Virus record (IMG/VR): IMGVR_UViG_3300046492_000303
Span: 1-32,451 of that record
Strand: one strand, 5' to 3'
DNA length: 32,451 nucleotides
DNA from: a virus
The notes below the pieces were generated by a model. That model searched no databases, had not been told where the DNA came from, and was given only the letters and a program-made list of their open reading frames with translations. A program made the translations under genes and the position numbers. The stretch's first letter is position 1; every line of letters starts with the position of its first letter. This document shows positions 20,971 through 28,429 of this stretch, in pieces.

Positions 20971-21034
20971 TTGACGCACCCGTGCTTTCTGACATACATT
21001 TGCGTCTGTCAGAATAACCACGAAAAAGTCAGAA
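20971..21034 (+). promoter_or_regulatory. rep promoter with autoregulatory inverted repeats
   Basis: TTGACG (20971-20976) and TACATT (20995-21000) with an 18-bp spacer form a likely promoter. The -10 lies inside the perfect inverted repeat TTCTGACA-N12-TGTCAGAA (20987-21014). An inverted iteron (CCACGAAAAAGTCA, 21018-21031) sits between this and the ATG. This matches the operator style of Rep_3 initiators, whose dimers repress their own gene. Confidence 0.72.
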
Positions 21035-21825
21035 TGAGCGACGCCCTCGAACAACTCGACCCGAACCCGCACGACCAAAGCGTCGTAATCAGAAACGAAC
21101 TCGTGCGCCGCGTGCAGCGCATGAAGCTCTCGGAAAAACGGCTGCTCGCGCTGGCGATCGCCAAGATCAACCCGAAGCCGAAAATTCTGTTGCATCAAGC
21201 GATGGCGGTCGATCCGCAAACGGGCGTTGCACCCGGCTTTAGCGTGCGTGTCACGGCTCAAGAATTCATGGAGGCTTACCCCCAAGTCGACGCGAAGCAC
21301 GCCTATAGCGACCTGAAAGAAGCGGCCGAAAACCTGTTCGAGTGCCGTGTCGAATGGGATACCGAGGAAACGGAGCGGGGCAAGAAAAAGCCCGTGCGAA
21401 AGAGTGTTCGCTGGATTTACGAAAAGACCGACACCACGGCGGCCGGATGGGTGGAAATCAAGTTTTCGCCGAGCATCGCGCCTTACCTGCTCGGCATCGA
21501 AAAGGAATTCACGAAATACAAGCTCAAGCTCGCGGCCGATCTGCGATCGGTCTATAGCTGGCGGCTGCTGGAAATCCTCGCGCAGTATCGCAAGACCGGC
21601 CTCGTTACGATTCGATACGACGAATTCTGTGAGGCAATGGGCGCCCCTGAAAGCTGCGTAAAGGACGCCGGCCAACTGCGGCGCCGCGTGATCGAACCGG
21701 CCGTGAAAGAGCTGACGGAAAAAAACGGCATGGCGATCGAATGGGAAGGCACCACGCCGGCCGGCCGAAAGATCACAGGCTTTCGATTCACTTTCAAACC
21801 CGACCCGCAAGGGCGTCTATTCTGA
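21034..21825 (+). CDS. rep: Rep_3-superfamily replication initiator
   Basis: The product has 263 residues from the ATG at 21034; an upstream in-frame start at 20971 would place the operator inside the gene and is unlikely. Two winged-helix domains are visible. The first starts around VIRNELVRRVQRMKLSEKRLL. The second has RSVYSWRLLEILAQY, GLVTIRYDEFCEAMGAPE and LRRRVIEPAVKELTEKNGM. This is the RepE/pi/RepA pattern of iteron-binding plasmid initiators. As monomer it opens the origin at the iterons; as dimer it represses its promoter. The presence of this gene in a P2-like genome is the main evidence for the plasmid lifestyle. Confidence 0.93.
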   Translation: MSDALEQLDPNPHDQSVVIRNELVRRVQRMKLSEKRLLALAIAKINPKPKILLHQAMAVDPQTGVAPGFSVRVTAQEFMEAYPQVDAKHAYSDLKEAAENLFECRVEWDTEETERGKKKPVRKSVRWIYEKTDTTAAGWVEIKFSPSIAPYLLGIEKEFTKYKLKLAADLRSVYSWRLLEILAQYRKTGLVTIRYDEFCEAMGAPESCVKDAGQLRRRVIEPAVKELTEKNGMAIEWEGTTPAGRKITGFRFTFKPDPQGRLF

Positions 21826-21849
21826 CGCCTAATAATCGCGTCAGTCTCA

Positions 21850-21959
21850 CCACGTTTTTGTCAGAATGGGACACGACCGCAAACATGTCCGAATAGGCGG
21901 CCCGCGAACCCATACGTAGCGCGGCGCCAATCATCAACCGCAAAAATGTCCGAATAGCC
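21850..21959. repeat. Inverted iteron-like sites downstream of rep
   Basis: CCACGTTTTTGTCAGAA at 21850-21866 resembles the inverted iteron before rep. Two 22-bp repeats follow at 21877-21898 and 21938-21959 (61 bp apart, 20 of 22 identical, core CCGCAAA-ATGTCCGAATAG). Their reverse complement CGGACATTTTTGCGG resembles the iteron CTGACATTTTCGTGG. They could titrate Rep (copy control or handcuffing). Confidence 0.62.
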
Positions 21960-21984
21960 GACCTATCCGGCCGCTCAAAACAAG

Positions 21985-22018
21985 ACGCCAGGCCCCCGCA
22001 CTGCGGAGCCTGGCGTTT
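21985..22018. terminator. Hairpin between rep and portal genes, probable bidirectional terminator
   Basis: ACGCCAGGC (21985-21993) and GCCTGGCGT (22008-22016) pair perfectly, with an inner CCGC-ACT-GCGG stem. It is followed by TTTGTC on the + strand and CTTGTTTT on the - strand, so it could end both the rep transcript and the leftward P-Q transcript. Confidence 0.7.
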
Positions 22019-22024
22019 GTCATT

Positions 22025-22045
22025 GGCGAGTAGGGCGGGGCGATC
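22025..22045. other. Weak candidate for the cos region
   Basis: In P2 the cohesive end lies beyond the 3' side of the portal gene Q, which is where this site sits. GGCGAG-TAGG-GCGGGG-CGATC resembles the P2 cohesive end as I recall it (GGCGAG-GCGGGG then AAAGCAC), with four extra bases. The TAGGGCGGGGCG core also occurs at three other places, which weakens the case. Confidence 0.25.
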
Positions 22046-22053
22046 CTGGCGGC

Positions 22054-23073
22054 CTATGCGGCTTTCTTGATGCCGTAGGGATTGAACCGCACAACCTCGT
22101 CGCCGAGCCATTCATTAAGCTGCATGAAGCGCCTTTGCAGGGGTTCGATTTCGTTCGCACCGAACACCTCGGCCGCCGTGTCGGCCGCGCCGAAACCGCC
22201 GGTATTGCTCGGCACGATCCCCATGAGCTGCGGCGGGATGCGATGCGCGGCGAGCAAGTCGTCGCGCGTGACATTCTTGATGTTGAAAAACTCGTCTTTC
22301 GCAGTGACCTCGGAAACCGGAATGAGCTGTATGCCGTCTTTCTTGCCGGCCGGCGCGTACATGAAAAGGTTTCGGAAATTGCCTGGCCCCTTGCTGTTTT
22401 TCAACGCCTCGCGAAGTTTGTCGACATCCTCTTGCGATTGCGCCGCGTCTGTCATGTACAGAATAAAGCCGGCGTGCGAACCGTTCTCGTAATACCGCCG
22501 GCGAAAGAGCGTCGCCGATTCATTCAACCAGGCCGCGTGCAGGGCGCCGAGATATTCCGGCAAGCCGTACACCTCCTGGTTAATGTCCGGTTCCATCAAG
22601 TGATAGATCACACCGGCATCGAACTCGTGTTCGACCTGCCAACCGTTGACCTGGTAATAGCCGAGCAAGTCGACCGAGCGGCGCACGTATTTCGCCGGCG
22701 CGCGTTTGAGCGGCAAGCGGCTGTTAAGCCTGCTTTTCGGCGCCTCGATCGGGGCATTACCGAACACCAGGAAATCGAGCGCCCACTTGCCGAACTCGTC
22801 GCGCGAAAGCAACTTGTGCGGAATGAACGTCGACGCGAGCACGTTGCGTTTGAAGTAGATAGCCGAGCTGTGATGGACGCCGGCGCGAAAGGTTTTCGCC
22901 AGGCCCGAGAATGACACCGGCGGCTCGAACCATTTGCCGGCCGACCACGTTTCGACGTAATCGAGAATTTCGGGGCGATCCATCACCGGGATAGGATCGC
23001 CGAAGGTGAAAGCCTCGGCTCTCGCCGGCGCGGCCGGCGTCGGCTGCTCGATGCTGTTTTGTCGCTTGCTCAC
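22054..23073 (-). CDS. Q: Portal protein gpQ
   Basis: The product has 339 residues (P2 Q is about 344). The start is GTG, overlapping the P stop as GTGA. Family features include FTFGDPIPVMDRPEILDYVE, WFEPPVSFSGLAKTFRAGVHHSSAI, HEFDAGVIYHLMEPDINQEVYG, RIPPQLMGIVPSNTGGFGAADTAAEVF and FNPYGIKKA. It forms the dodecameric portal ring at the head vertex through which terminase drives DNA. It is transcribed leftward with P, as in P2, towards the hairpin at 21985-22018. Confidence 0.96.
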   Translation of the reverse strand: MSKRQNSIEQPTPAAPARAEAFTFGDPIPVMDRPEILDYVETWSAGKWFEPPVSFSGLAKTFRAGVHHSSAIYFKRNVLASTFIPHKLLSRDEFGKWALDFLVFGNAPIEAPKSRLNSRLPLKRAPAKYVRRSVDLLGYYQVNGWQVEHEFDAGVIYHLMEPDINQEVYGLPEYLGALHAAWLNESATLFRRRYYENGSHAGFILYMTDAAQSQEDVDKLREALKNSKGPGNFRNLFMYAPAGKKDGIQLIPVSEVTAKDEFFNIKNVTRDDLLAAHRIPPQLMGIVPSNTGGFGAADTAAEVFGANEIEPLQRRFMQLNEWLGDEVVRFNPYGIKKAA

Positions 23074-24851
23074 GTTGAAAACTCCATAAAGCCGGTATTG
23101 TTGAAAGTCGCACCCTCAAGCGGTTCATTGCCGAGCGCGTGCAGGCACGCCCAGGCCAAATCCGCATGGCCCGTTTCCTCGTTGCGGCTCGCCTCATACG
23201 TGACCCGCTTTCCGCTCGGCGTCATGGTTTTACGGATTGCCATAAACGATTGCGCCAAGTCAGTCCAACCGGCATCGAATTCAAGCCGGCCCTTGCCGAT
23301 CACCGACAAGCCTTTGAGCACGAGACGGCCTTTAACCTCGGGCGAGTAGTTGAGCGCGACCGCGCTCGGATAGAACTGTTTGACGATCTGATAGACGCCC
23401 TGGCCGATGCCTGTCGTATCGATCGCCATATAGGCGACGCTGTATTGCTCTGTGACCTTGCGAATCGCCTCGGCCTGGGCCTCGAAATCCATGCCGCGCC
23501 ATTGGGACTTGTGCAACACGCGGAACTTGCCACCAGGCACCGCCGGCGGGGCGACGACGATCAAGCCGGCCGAGTCGCCGGAAAGCGCTGGATCGTAACC
23601 AACCCACACGGGTTTATAGCCGAACGGCCGCAACGCGAACGGCTTGAAATCCTCGTGCCACTCATCCCACGAGTCGATCATGCAACGTTGAAGATCGGCG
23701 AGCGGAAAGATCGACGCCGTATCGTCGACGAACTGGCACATCAAGAGATTCGCGTAATCCTGCGCGCTGTATTCGAGGCGGAGCTCGTCGATATCGAACA
23801 AGTCGCACCCGCCGGCGAGCGCATCCTCGACCGTCACAATCTGGCGCCATTGCCGATCCTCGCAAAGCCGGCCGCCGGCGAGCGTCTTATGCGTTACGTC
23901 TAGGTGAAGGTGATCGACTTTCGCACGGCCGCGATTGAAGTGATCGCCATTCCAAAAGGTGTACGCCGGATGGCTGATGCTCGAAGGCGTTGAGAAATAC
24001 GTCTTTCGCCAACGCTTGTGCATCGCCATGCCCGAGGCGACCTTGTTCAATTCCGTAAAACCGCCAGTCCAAAAATACTCGTCGAAATAAAAGTTACCGT
24101 GATAGCTCTGTGCCGTGCGTGCGTTCGTGCCGAGGAAATAGAGAATCGCGCCATTCGGCAAGATGATCGGCTCGCCGGTTAGCTCAACGTCGGCGGCCTC
24201 GCGTGCGAACTGGCAAATGTACTGCCTGAAAACGTGCGCCTGGGCCTTGCTCGCCGACAAGAAAATTTGATTTCGGCCCGTGCCGATCGCATCGTCTAGG
24301 GCCTCGCGTGCGAAATACCAAGTCGCGCCGATCTGGCGGCTCTTGAGAATGTTGCGCGTGCGCTGGTGAGCCTGCCGAAACCATACCTTTTGATAGTCGA
24401 AAAGCGAATCGAGAAACGCCTCGCGAATCCGCTCGGCCTGTTCCTCGCTGAACGCGTTACGCGCGGGTTTCTCTTTGCGCGGCGCCGTGTTGCGTGCCTC
24501 GATGTTCGGGTTTAAGTCGCTCTCTTTCCCTGTCTCCCCGTATTTGCGCACCCGCGCCAGGCGTTCGACCTGGCGCCCGAGCAAGTCGATTTCTTTGAAG
24601 TCGCGGCCGTCTTTATCGCCCTTGGCAATAAGCACCGCCAGGCGCGTTTCGAGCGACGACTCGATGCGCTCGATCGGCTCGGCCTCGGCCCACTTGTCGC
24701 GCTGTTTCCATGCCTCAACGGTCGGCCGCTTTTCGCCTAAGTGCCTGGCGATAGACGAGACGCGCCAACCCTGCCAGTAAAGCGCGCGCGCAATACGGCG
24801 TGGATCGAGATTGTTATCGAGGGCGGGGGCAATGTCGGCGGTTTCTAGCAT
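23070..24851 (-). CDS. P: Terminase large subunit gpP
   Basis: The product has 593 residues (P2 P is about 590) from the ATG at 24851, preceded by GAGG; an extended start at 24896 has no such site. The N-terminal helix-turn-helix is GWRVSSIARHLGEKRPTVEAWKQRDKW. The ATPase half has the P2-type nucleotide loop SRQIGATWYFAREALDDA and a Walker B-like FYFDEYFW. The C-terminal RNase H-like nuclease has VGYDPALSGDSAGL and MAIDTTGIGQGVYQIV with acidic metal ligands. It cuts cos DNA and pumps it through portal Q. Confidence 0.96.
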   Translation of the reverse strand: MLETADIAPALDNNLDPRRIARALYWQGWRVSSIARHLGEKRPTVEAWKQRDKWAEAEPIERIESSLETRLAVLIAKGDKDGRDFKEIDLLGRQVERLARVRKYGETGKESDLNPNIEARNTAPRKEKPARNAFSEEQAERIREAFLDSLFDYQKVWFRQAHQRTRNILKSRQIGATWYFAREALDDAIGTGRNQIFLSASKAQAHVFRQYICQFAREAADVELTGEPIILPNGAILYFLGTNARTAQSYHGNFYFDEYFWTGGFTELNKVASGMAMHKRWRKTYFSTPSSISHPAYTFWNGDHFNRGRAKVDHLHLDVTHKTLAGGRLCEDRQWRQIVTVEDALAGGCDLFDIDELRLEYSAQDYANLLMCQFVDDTASIFPLADLQRCMIDSWDEWHEDFKPFALRPFGYKPVWVGYDPALSGDSAGLIVVAPPAVPGGKFRVLHKSQWRGMDFEAQAEAIRKVTEQYSVAYMAIDTTGIGQGVYQIVKQFYPSAVALNYSPEVKGRLVLKGLSVIGKGRLEFDAGWTDLAQSFMAIRKTMTPSGKRVTYEASRNEETGHADLAWACLHALGNEPLEGATFNNTGFMEFST

Positions 24852-25013
24852 GGCCTCAAGTTTCCCGCGCCGCGCGCGCGCAAGCACGCTTAACACCTTG
24901 TATCCAAAGCGAAAACAATCGCCGCGCGTTGAGTCATTGCGCTATCGAACGCAAGATATCAACTCACGTTGAACCCATACCGAACCCCCCGGAACCCTGT
25001 TGGAGAACTAACG
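24852..25013. promoter_or_regulatory. Divergent late promoter region of P/Q and O-N-M with two dyads
   Basis: TTGT-N13-ACAA (24898-24918) resembles the TGT/ACA Ogr site, which in P2 is centred near -55. Its centre lies about 55 bp upstream of an AGATAT -10-like box, giving a start near 24963 for gene O. A second nested dyad GTTGA-N4-TTGCG-N8-CGCAA-N4-TCAAC spans 24928-24963 and could serve the leftward P transcript in the same way. Family consensus is N12, so the fit is close but not exact. Confidence 0.5.
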
Positions 25014-26084
25014 ATGCAAAAACGCAAGTTGTCGCTTATGTCGTTCGCCGTTGCGGCGATCGCGTTCGCTTTCACGATGGACGCACACGCGGCGACGCTC
25101 GCCGTGAGCACGGTTCTCAATCATGCCGACGCGCTGCCTTTCCTGTTGCACGATCAACTCGGCGTGCAATCCGTCGCCGCAAGCCTGGGCGCAATGGCGA
25201 TCGGCTCGACCGCGAGCGCTGCGACCAGTGCGACGCAGCTCGCGAAGTCGAAAATGTTTCGCATCGCGGTCGAAGGTGCGACGACGGACGGCCGCACGAT
25301 CGAACGCGCATGGCTCGAACAAATCGCGGCGAACTACTCGGCCACGAAATATGGCGCCCGCGTGAATCTCGAACACTATCGCGGCATCGTGCCCGATGGC
25401 CCGTTCAAGGCATACGGCGACGTGCTCGCGGTCGAAGTGCGCGAACTCGACGGCGAATTCGCCGGCAAGCTCGGCCTCTATGCGCAAATCCAACCGACCG
25501 CCGACCTCATTGCACTGACGAAGGCGAGCCAGAAGATTTACACGTCGTGCGAAATCGATACGTCGTTCGCCGACTCGAAACAAGCCTATCTGATCGGCCT
25601 GGCCGTGACCGATAGCCCCGCGAGCCTCGGAACGGAAATCCTTTCTTTCGCAGCTCAAAACCCGGCCGCGCATCCCTACGCAGCTCGCAAGCAAAACCCG
25701 GCGAACCTGTTCACCGTCGCCGAAGAAACCGCGATCGAATTCGAAGCCGAGGCGGAAACGCCGACGCTGCCGGCGCTGTTCGCCCGCGTTAAGGAAGTGC
25801 TCGGCCTGGCGAAGAAGAAGGGCGCGGCCGACGACTCGCGTTTCGCTGACGTAGCGCAAGCGGTCGAAGAACTCGCCACGCACGGCGCCGAGCAATCGCA
25901 AGCCCTGGCCGCGAGCGAGATTCGCGTCGCCGAGCTGGCCGCCCAGCTCGACGAGCTGGTGAAGGCACGCGAAGCCGATCGCCAAGCATTCGACGAGCTG
26001 CACACGCAGCTCTCGACCACGAGCACCGGCACCACGCGCCCCGCGTCGACCGGCGCCGGCGCAACCGTCGCGACCGACTGCTAA
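25014..26084 (+). CDS. O: Capsid scaffold/protease gpO with signal-peptide-like N-terminal extension
   Basis: The product has 356 residues (P2 O is about 284). The P2-like part begins near residue 79 (SKMFRIAVEGATTDGR). The serine-protease residues are in place: Asp92 (TTDGR), His121 (NLEHYRG) and Ser178 (YTSCE), with spacing like P2 Asp19/His48/Ser107. The C-terminal part is a coiled-coil scaffold (QALAASEIRVAELAAQL). The extra N-terminus has a basic start (MQKRK), a hydrophobic run (FAVAAIAFAF) and AHA-A, as in a Sec signal peptide. The ATG at 25014 has a strong GGAG site; internal starts at 25194 and 25254 have none. gpO shapes the procapsid and processes N and itself. Confidence 0.93.
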   Translation: MQKRKLSLMSFAVAAIAFAFTMDAHAATLAVSTVLNHADALPFLLHDQLGVQSVAASLGAMAIGSTASAATSATQLAKSKMFRIAVEGATTDGRTIERAWLEQIAANYSATKYGARVNLEHYRGIVPDGPFKAYGDVLAVEVRELDGEFAGKLGLYAQIQPTADLIALTKASQKIYTSCEIDTSFADSKQAYLIGLAVTDSPASLGTEILSFAAQNPAAHPYAARKQNPANLFTVAEETAIEFEAEAETPTLPALFARVKEVLGLAKKKGAADDSRFADVAQAVEELATHGAEQSQALAASEIRVAELAAQLDELVKAREADRQAFDELHTQLSTTSTGTTRPASTGAGATVATDC

Positions 26085-26131
26085 CCCGCCCCCCTAGGCA
26101 CTCACTCGACCTTTATCGGAGCACACGCAAC

Positions 26132-27139
26132 ATGCAAAACAAAACCCGCGAGCTGTTTAACGCCTATCTGGCGGCAATCGCGAAGCTCAACGCGATCGCC
26201 GACGCGTCGAAGAAATTCGCCGTGTCGCCGTCGACTCAACAAACCCTGGAAGCGCGTTTGCAGGAATCGAGCGCCTTTCTCGCATCGATCAACGTCGCGC
26301 CCGTGACCGAGCAAATGGGCGAAAAGCTCGGCCTCGGCATTGGCGGCCCGATCGCCGGCACGACCGACACGAAGGTAAAGGACCGCGAGACGATCGACCC
26401 TACCGACGTGGATGCAAACGGGTATTTCTGTTTTCAGACGAATTTCGATTCGCATATCCCGTTCGCAAAGCTCGACATGTGGGCGAAGTTTCCGAACTTT
26501 CAAACCCTCATTCGCGATCTGATCCTCACGCGTCAAGCGCTCGATCGCATCATGATCGGTTTCAACGGCGCGTCGCGCGCGGCCTCGTCCGACCGTGCGG
26601 CAAATCCGATGCTGCAAGACGTCAACAAGGGCTGGTTGCAGCACTACCGCGAGCAAGCCCCGCAACGCGTGATGGATCACGGCGCCGTCGCCGGAAAGAT
26701 CACGATCGGCGCGGCCGGCGATTACAAGAATCTCGATGCGCTGGTGTATGACGCGAAAACGTCGCTGATCGACCCGTGGCACCGTCAAGACACGCAGCTC
26801 GTCGCGATCCTCGGCGACGCGCTGATGAAAGACAAGTATTTCCCGATCATCAACCAGGACAACAAGCCGACCGAGCAAATTGCGGCCGACCTGGTGGTTT
26901 CGCAAAAGCGCGTCGGCGGCCTGCCGGCTGTCACGGTTCCTTACTTCCCGGCCGATGGCGTTTTGATTACGCGCCTCGATAACCTGTCGCTGTACTACCA
27001 GGAAGGCGCACGCCGTCGCTCGATCGTCGAAAACGCAAAGCGCGATCGCATCGAAAATTACGAGTCGTCTAACGACGCGTATGTCGTCGAAGATTTCGGC
27101 GCCGGCTGTTTCGTCGAAAACATCGAACTGGCGGAGTAA
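26132..27139 (+). CDS. N: Major capsid protein gpN
   Basis: The product has 335 residues (P2 N is about 357). It is the HK97-fold coat protein of the P2 family. Characteristic segments are KTRELFNAYLAAIAKLN, FAVSPSTQQTLEARLQESSAFL, GYFCFQTNFDSHIPFAKLDMWA, DVNKGWLQHYREQAPQRVMDHG and DNLSLYYQEGARRRSIVENAKRDRIENYESSNDAYVVEDF. The N-terminal 30 or so residues are probably removed by the gpO protease during maturation. It lies between O and M in P2 order with a ribosome site CGGAG upstream. Confidence 0.96.
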   Translation: MQNKTRELFNAYLAAIAKLNAIADASKKFAVSPSTQQTLEARLQESSAFLASINVAPVTEQMGEKLGLGIGGPIAGTTDTKVKDRETIDPTDVDANGYFCFQTNFDSHIPFAKLDMWAKFPNFQTLIRDLILTRQALDRIMIGFNGASRAASSDRAANPMLQDVNKGWLQHYREQAPQRVMDHGAVAGKITIGAAGDYKNLDALVYDAKTSLIDPWHRQDTQLVAILGDALMKDKYFPIINQDNKPTEQIAADLVVSQKRVGGLPAVTVPYFPADGVLITRLDNLSLYYQEGARRRSIVENAKRDRIENYESSNDAYVVEDFGAGCFVENIELAE

Positions 27140-27145
27140 CCGAGC

Positions 27146-27820
27146 ATGAAAAGCCCCGCCCAACGTCATTACGAACGCGTATCGGCCGCGCGAGCTGCGG
27201 CCTCGGCTGCGCCTGGCGAATCCCTCGCCGGCGCCAACGCTTACGAGCTGATGCTCGTGAAGTTGTCAACCGATCGTCGACGCCTCAAATCTATCGCCTC
27301 GATTCAAGCAAAAATCCAGGTGAAGCGCGACGAACTGTTACCCGAATACGTCGAATACGTATCGGGCGCGTTGAGCGGCGGGCGGGGCGCCCAGGATGAT
27401 GTTTTAACGACCGTGATGATATGGCGCGTCGACGCTGGCGACTTTGCCGGCGCGCTCGAAATCGCCCGCTATGCGCTCGCGCACCGGATGACCTTGCCGG
27501 ACCAATACGACCGGCCGCTCGCGACCGCGATCGCCGAGGAGTTTGCCGAGGCTGCACTCGCATCGTTCAAGAAAGGCGCGATGTTCATTCGCGTCGACGG
27601 CGCGCAGCTCGAAGAAATCGCGCAGCTCACCGCATCGGCCGATATGCACGACCAGGTGCGCGCGAAGTTGCACAAGGCCCTCGGCCTCACCGCCGAACGC
27701 GACGGCAACATGCCGGCCGCCCTCGAACACCTACGCCGTGCGCTCGAACTCGATGCGCGCGCCGGCGTAAAGCAAGACATTGCACGGCTTGAGAAAGCCG
27801 GCAATGCGACCGGCAAGTAA
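27146..27820 (+). CDS. M: Terminase small/endonuclease subunit gpM
   Basis: The product has 224 residues (P2 M is about 247). The sequence MKSPAQRHYERVSAARAAA, then YELMLVKLSTDRRRLKSIASIQAKIQVKR and the helical C-terminus (AALEHLRRALELDARAGVKQDIARLEKA) fit the P2 GpM family. With gpP it recognises and cuts cos. It starts 6 bases after N. A +1-frame open reading frame begins within its last codons (see 27804-27941). Confidence 0.94.
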   Translation: MKSPAQRHYERVSAARAAASAAPGESLAGANAYELMLVKLSTDRRRLKSIASIQAKIQVKRDELLPEYVEYVSGALSGGRGAQDDVLTTVMIWRVDAGDFAGALEIARYALAHRMTLPDQYDRPLATAIAEEFAEAALASFKKGAMFIRVDGAQLEEIAQLTASADMHDQVRAKLHKALGLTAERDGNMPAALEHLRRALELDARAGVKQDIARLEKAGNATGK

Positions 27821-27941
27821 GCCGGCCGCACGTAAAGAGCCAACCCCGGCCGAGGCGGCGCCGGCTGACGATCGCAAAACCGGAAGGCAACGCGATCCGA
27901 AGCCGGCCCACCGCCTCCCTTTTTCCGAGCTGAGACAATGA
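27804..27941 (+). CDS. Possible small basic Pro-rich protein between M and L
   Basis: A 45-codon frame starts with ATG at 27804 inside the end of M (GAGAAAG upstream) and stops with TGA at 27939-27941, overlapping the L start as ATGA. It fills the only sizeable gap in the head operon. The product (MRPASKPAARKEPTPAEAAP and onward) is basic, Pro/Ala-rich and probably disordered. It could be a separate small protein, a +1-frameshift extension of gpM, or chance. The start/stop overlaps on both sides argue for translation. Confidence 0.4.
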   Translation: MRPASKPAARKEPTPAEAAPADDRKTGRQRDPKPAHRLPFSELRQ

Positions 27942-28429
27942 CGAGTTTTAACGCGATCGCATCGCCAACCATCACGCCCGAGCCGAACCCGCCGGCCGCC
28001 TCGCTGATCGTTGAAAACATCGCATGGTTTCCGGCTGTCGACCTGGCCGCAATGCGCGAAGCCGTGCGCCTCGATGGCACCGTGACACATGCACGGCTGC
28101 GCTCGGCCGTGATCGACGCAATCGACGAAGTAAATCGCGAGCTGGCGAGCTGGCGCGCAACGCACCAGGCCGCCGGCGTCGCATCGCTCGCCGAGCTGCC
28201 GGCCGACTCGATCGGCGGCGAAAGCGTGCAGCTCGCGCGCTATCGCCGCGCCGTCTATTTCCTGGCGCGCGCCGACCTTACCGAGAAATACCGCGATTTC
28301 GATAGCACCAAATCGGGCGCGAACGACGCCGACGAGCGCGAGACAACGATCGACGCCGATCGCCGCAACGCTCGGCACGCGATGAACGATATGCGCGGCC
28401 TCGCGCGCACAACGATAGAGCTGATCTGA
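27938..28429 (+). CDS. L: Head completion protein gpL
   Basis: The product has 163 residues (P2 L is about 169). Family features include WFPAVDLAAMREAVRLDGTVTHARLR, VIDAIDEVNRELASWRA, AVYFLARADLTEKYRDFDST and the C-terminal RRNARHAMNDMRGLARTTIELI. It seals the filled head at the connector. The stop overlaps the X start as TGATG, so the genes are coupled. Confidence 0.95.
   Translation: MTSFNAIASPTITPEPNPPAASLIVENIAWFPAVDLAAMREAVRLDGTVTHARLRSAVIDAIDEVNRELASWRATHQAAGVASLAELPADSIGGESVQLARYRRAVYFLARADLTEKYRDFDSTKSGANDADERETTIDADRRNARHAMNDMRGLARTTIELI

Noticed and set aside
20543-20974. 143-codon + strand frame covering the AT-rich tract and iterons
   Set aside because: It is translated through the origin repeats, has low complexity, and ends at the rep promoter.
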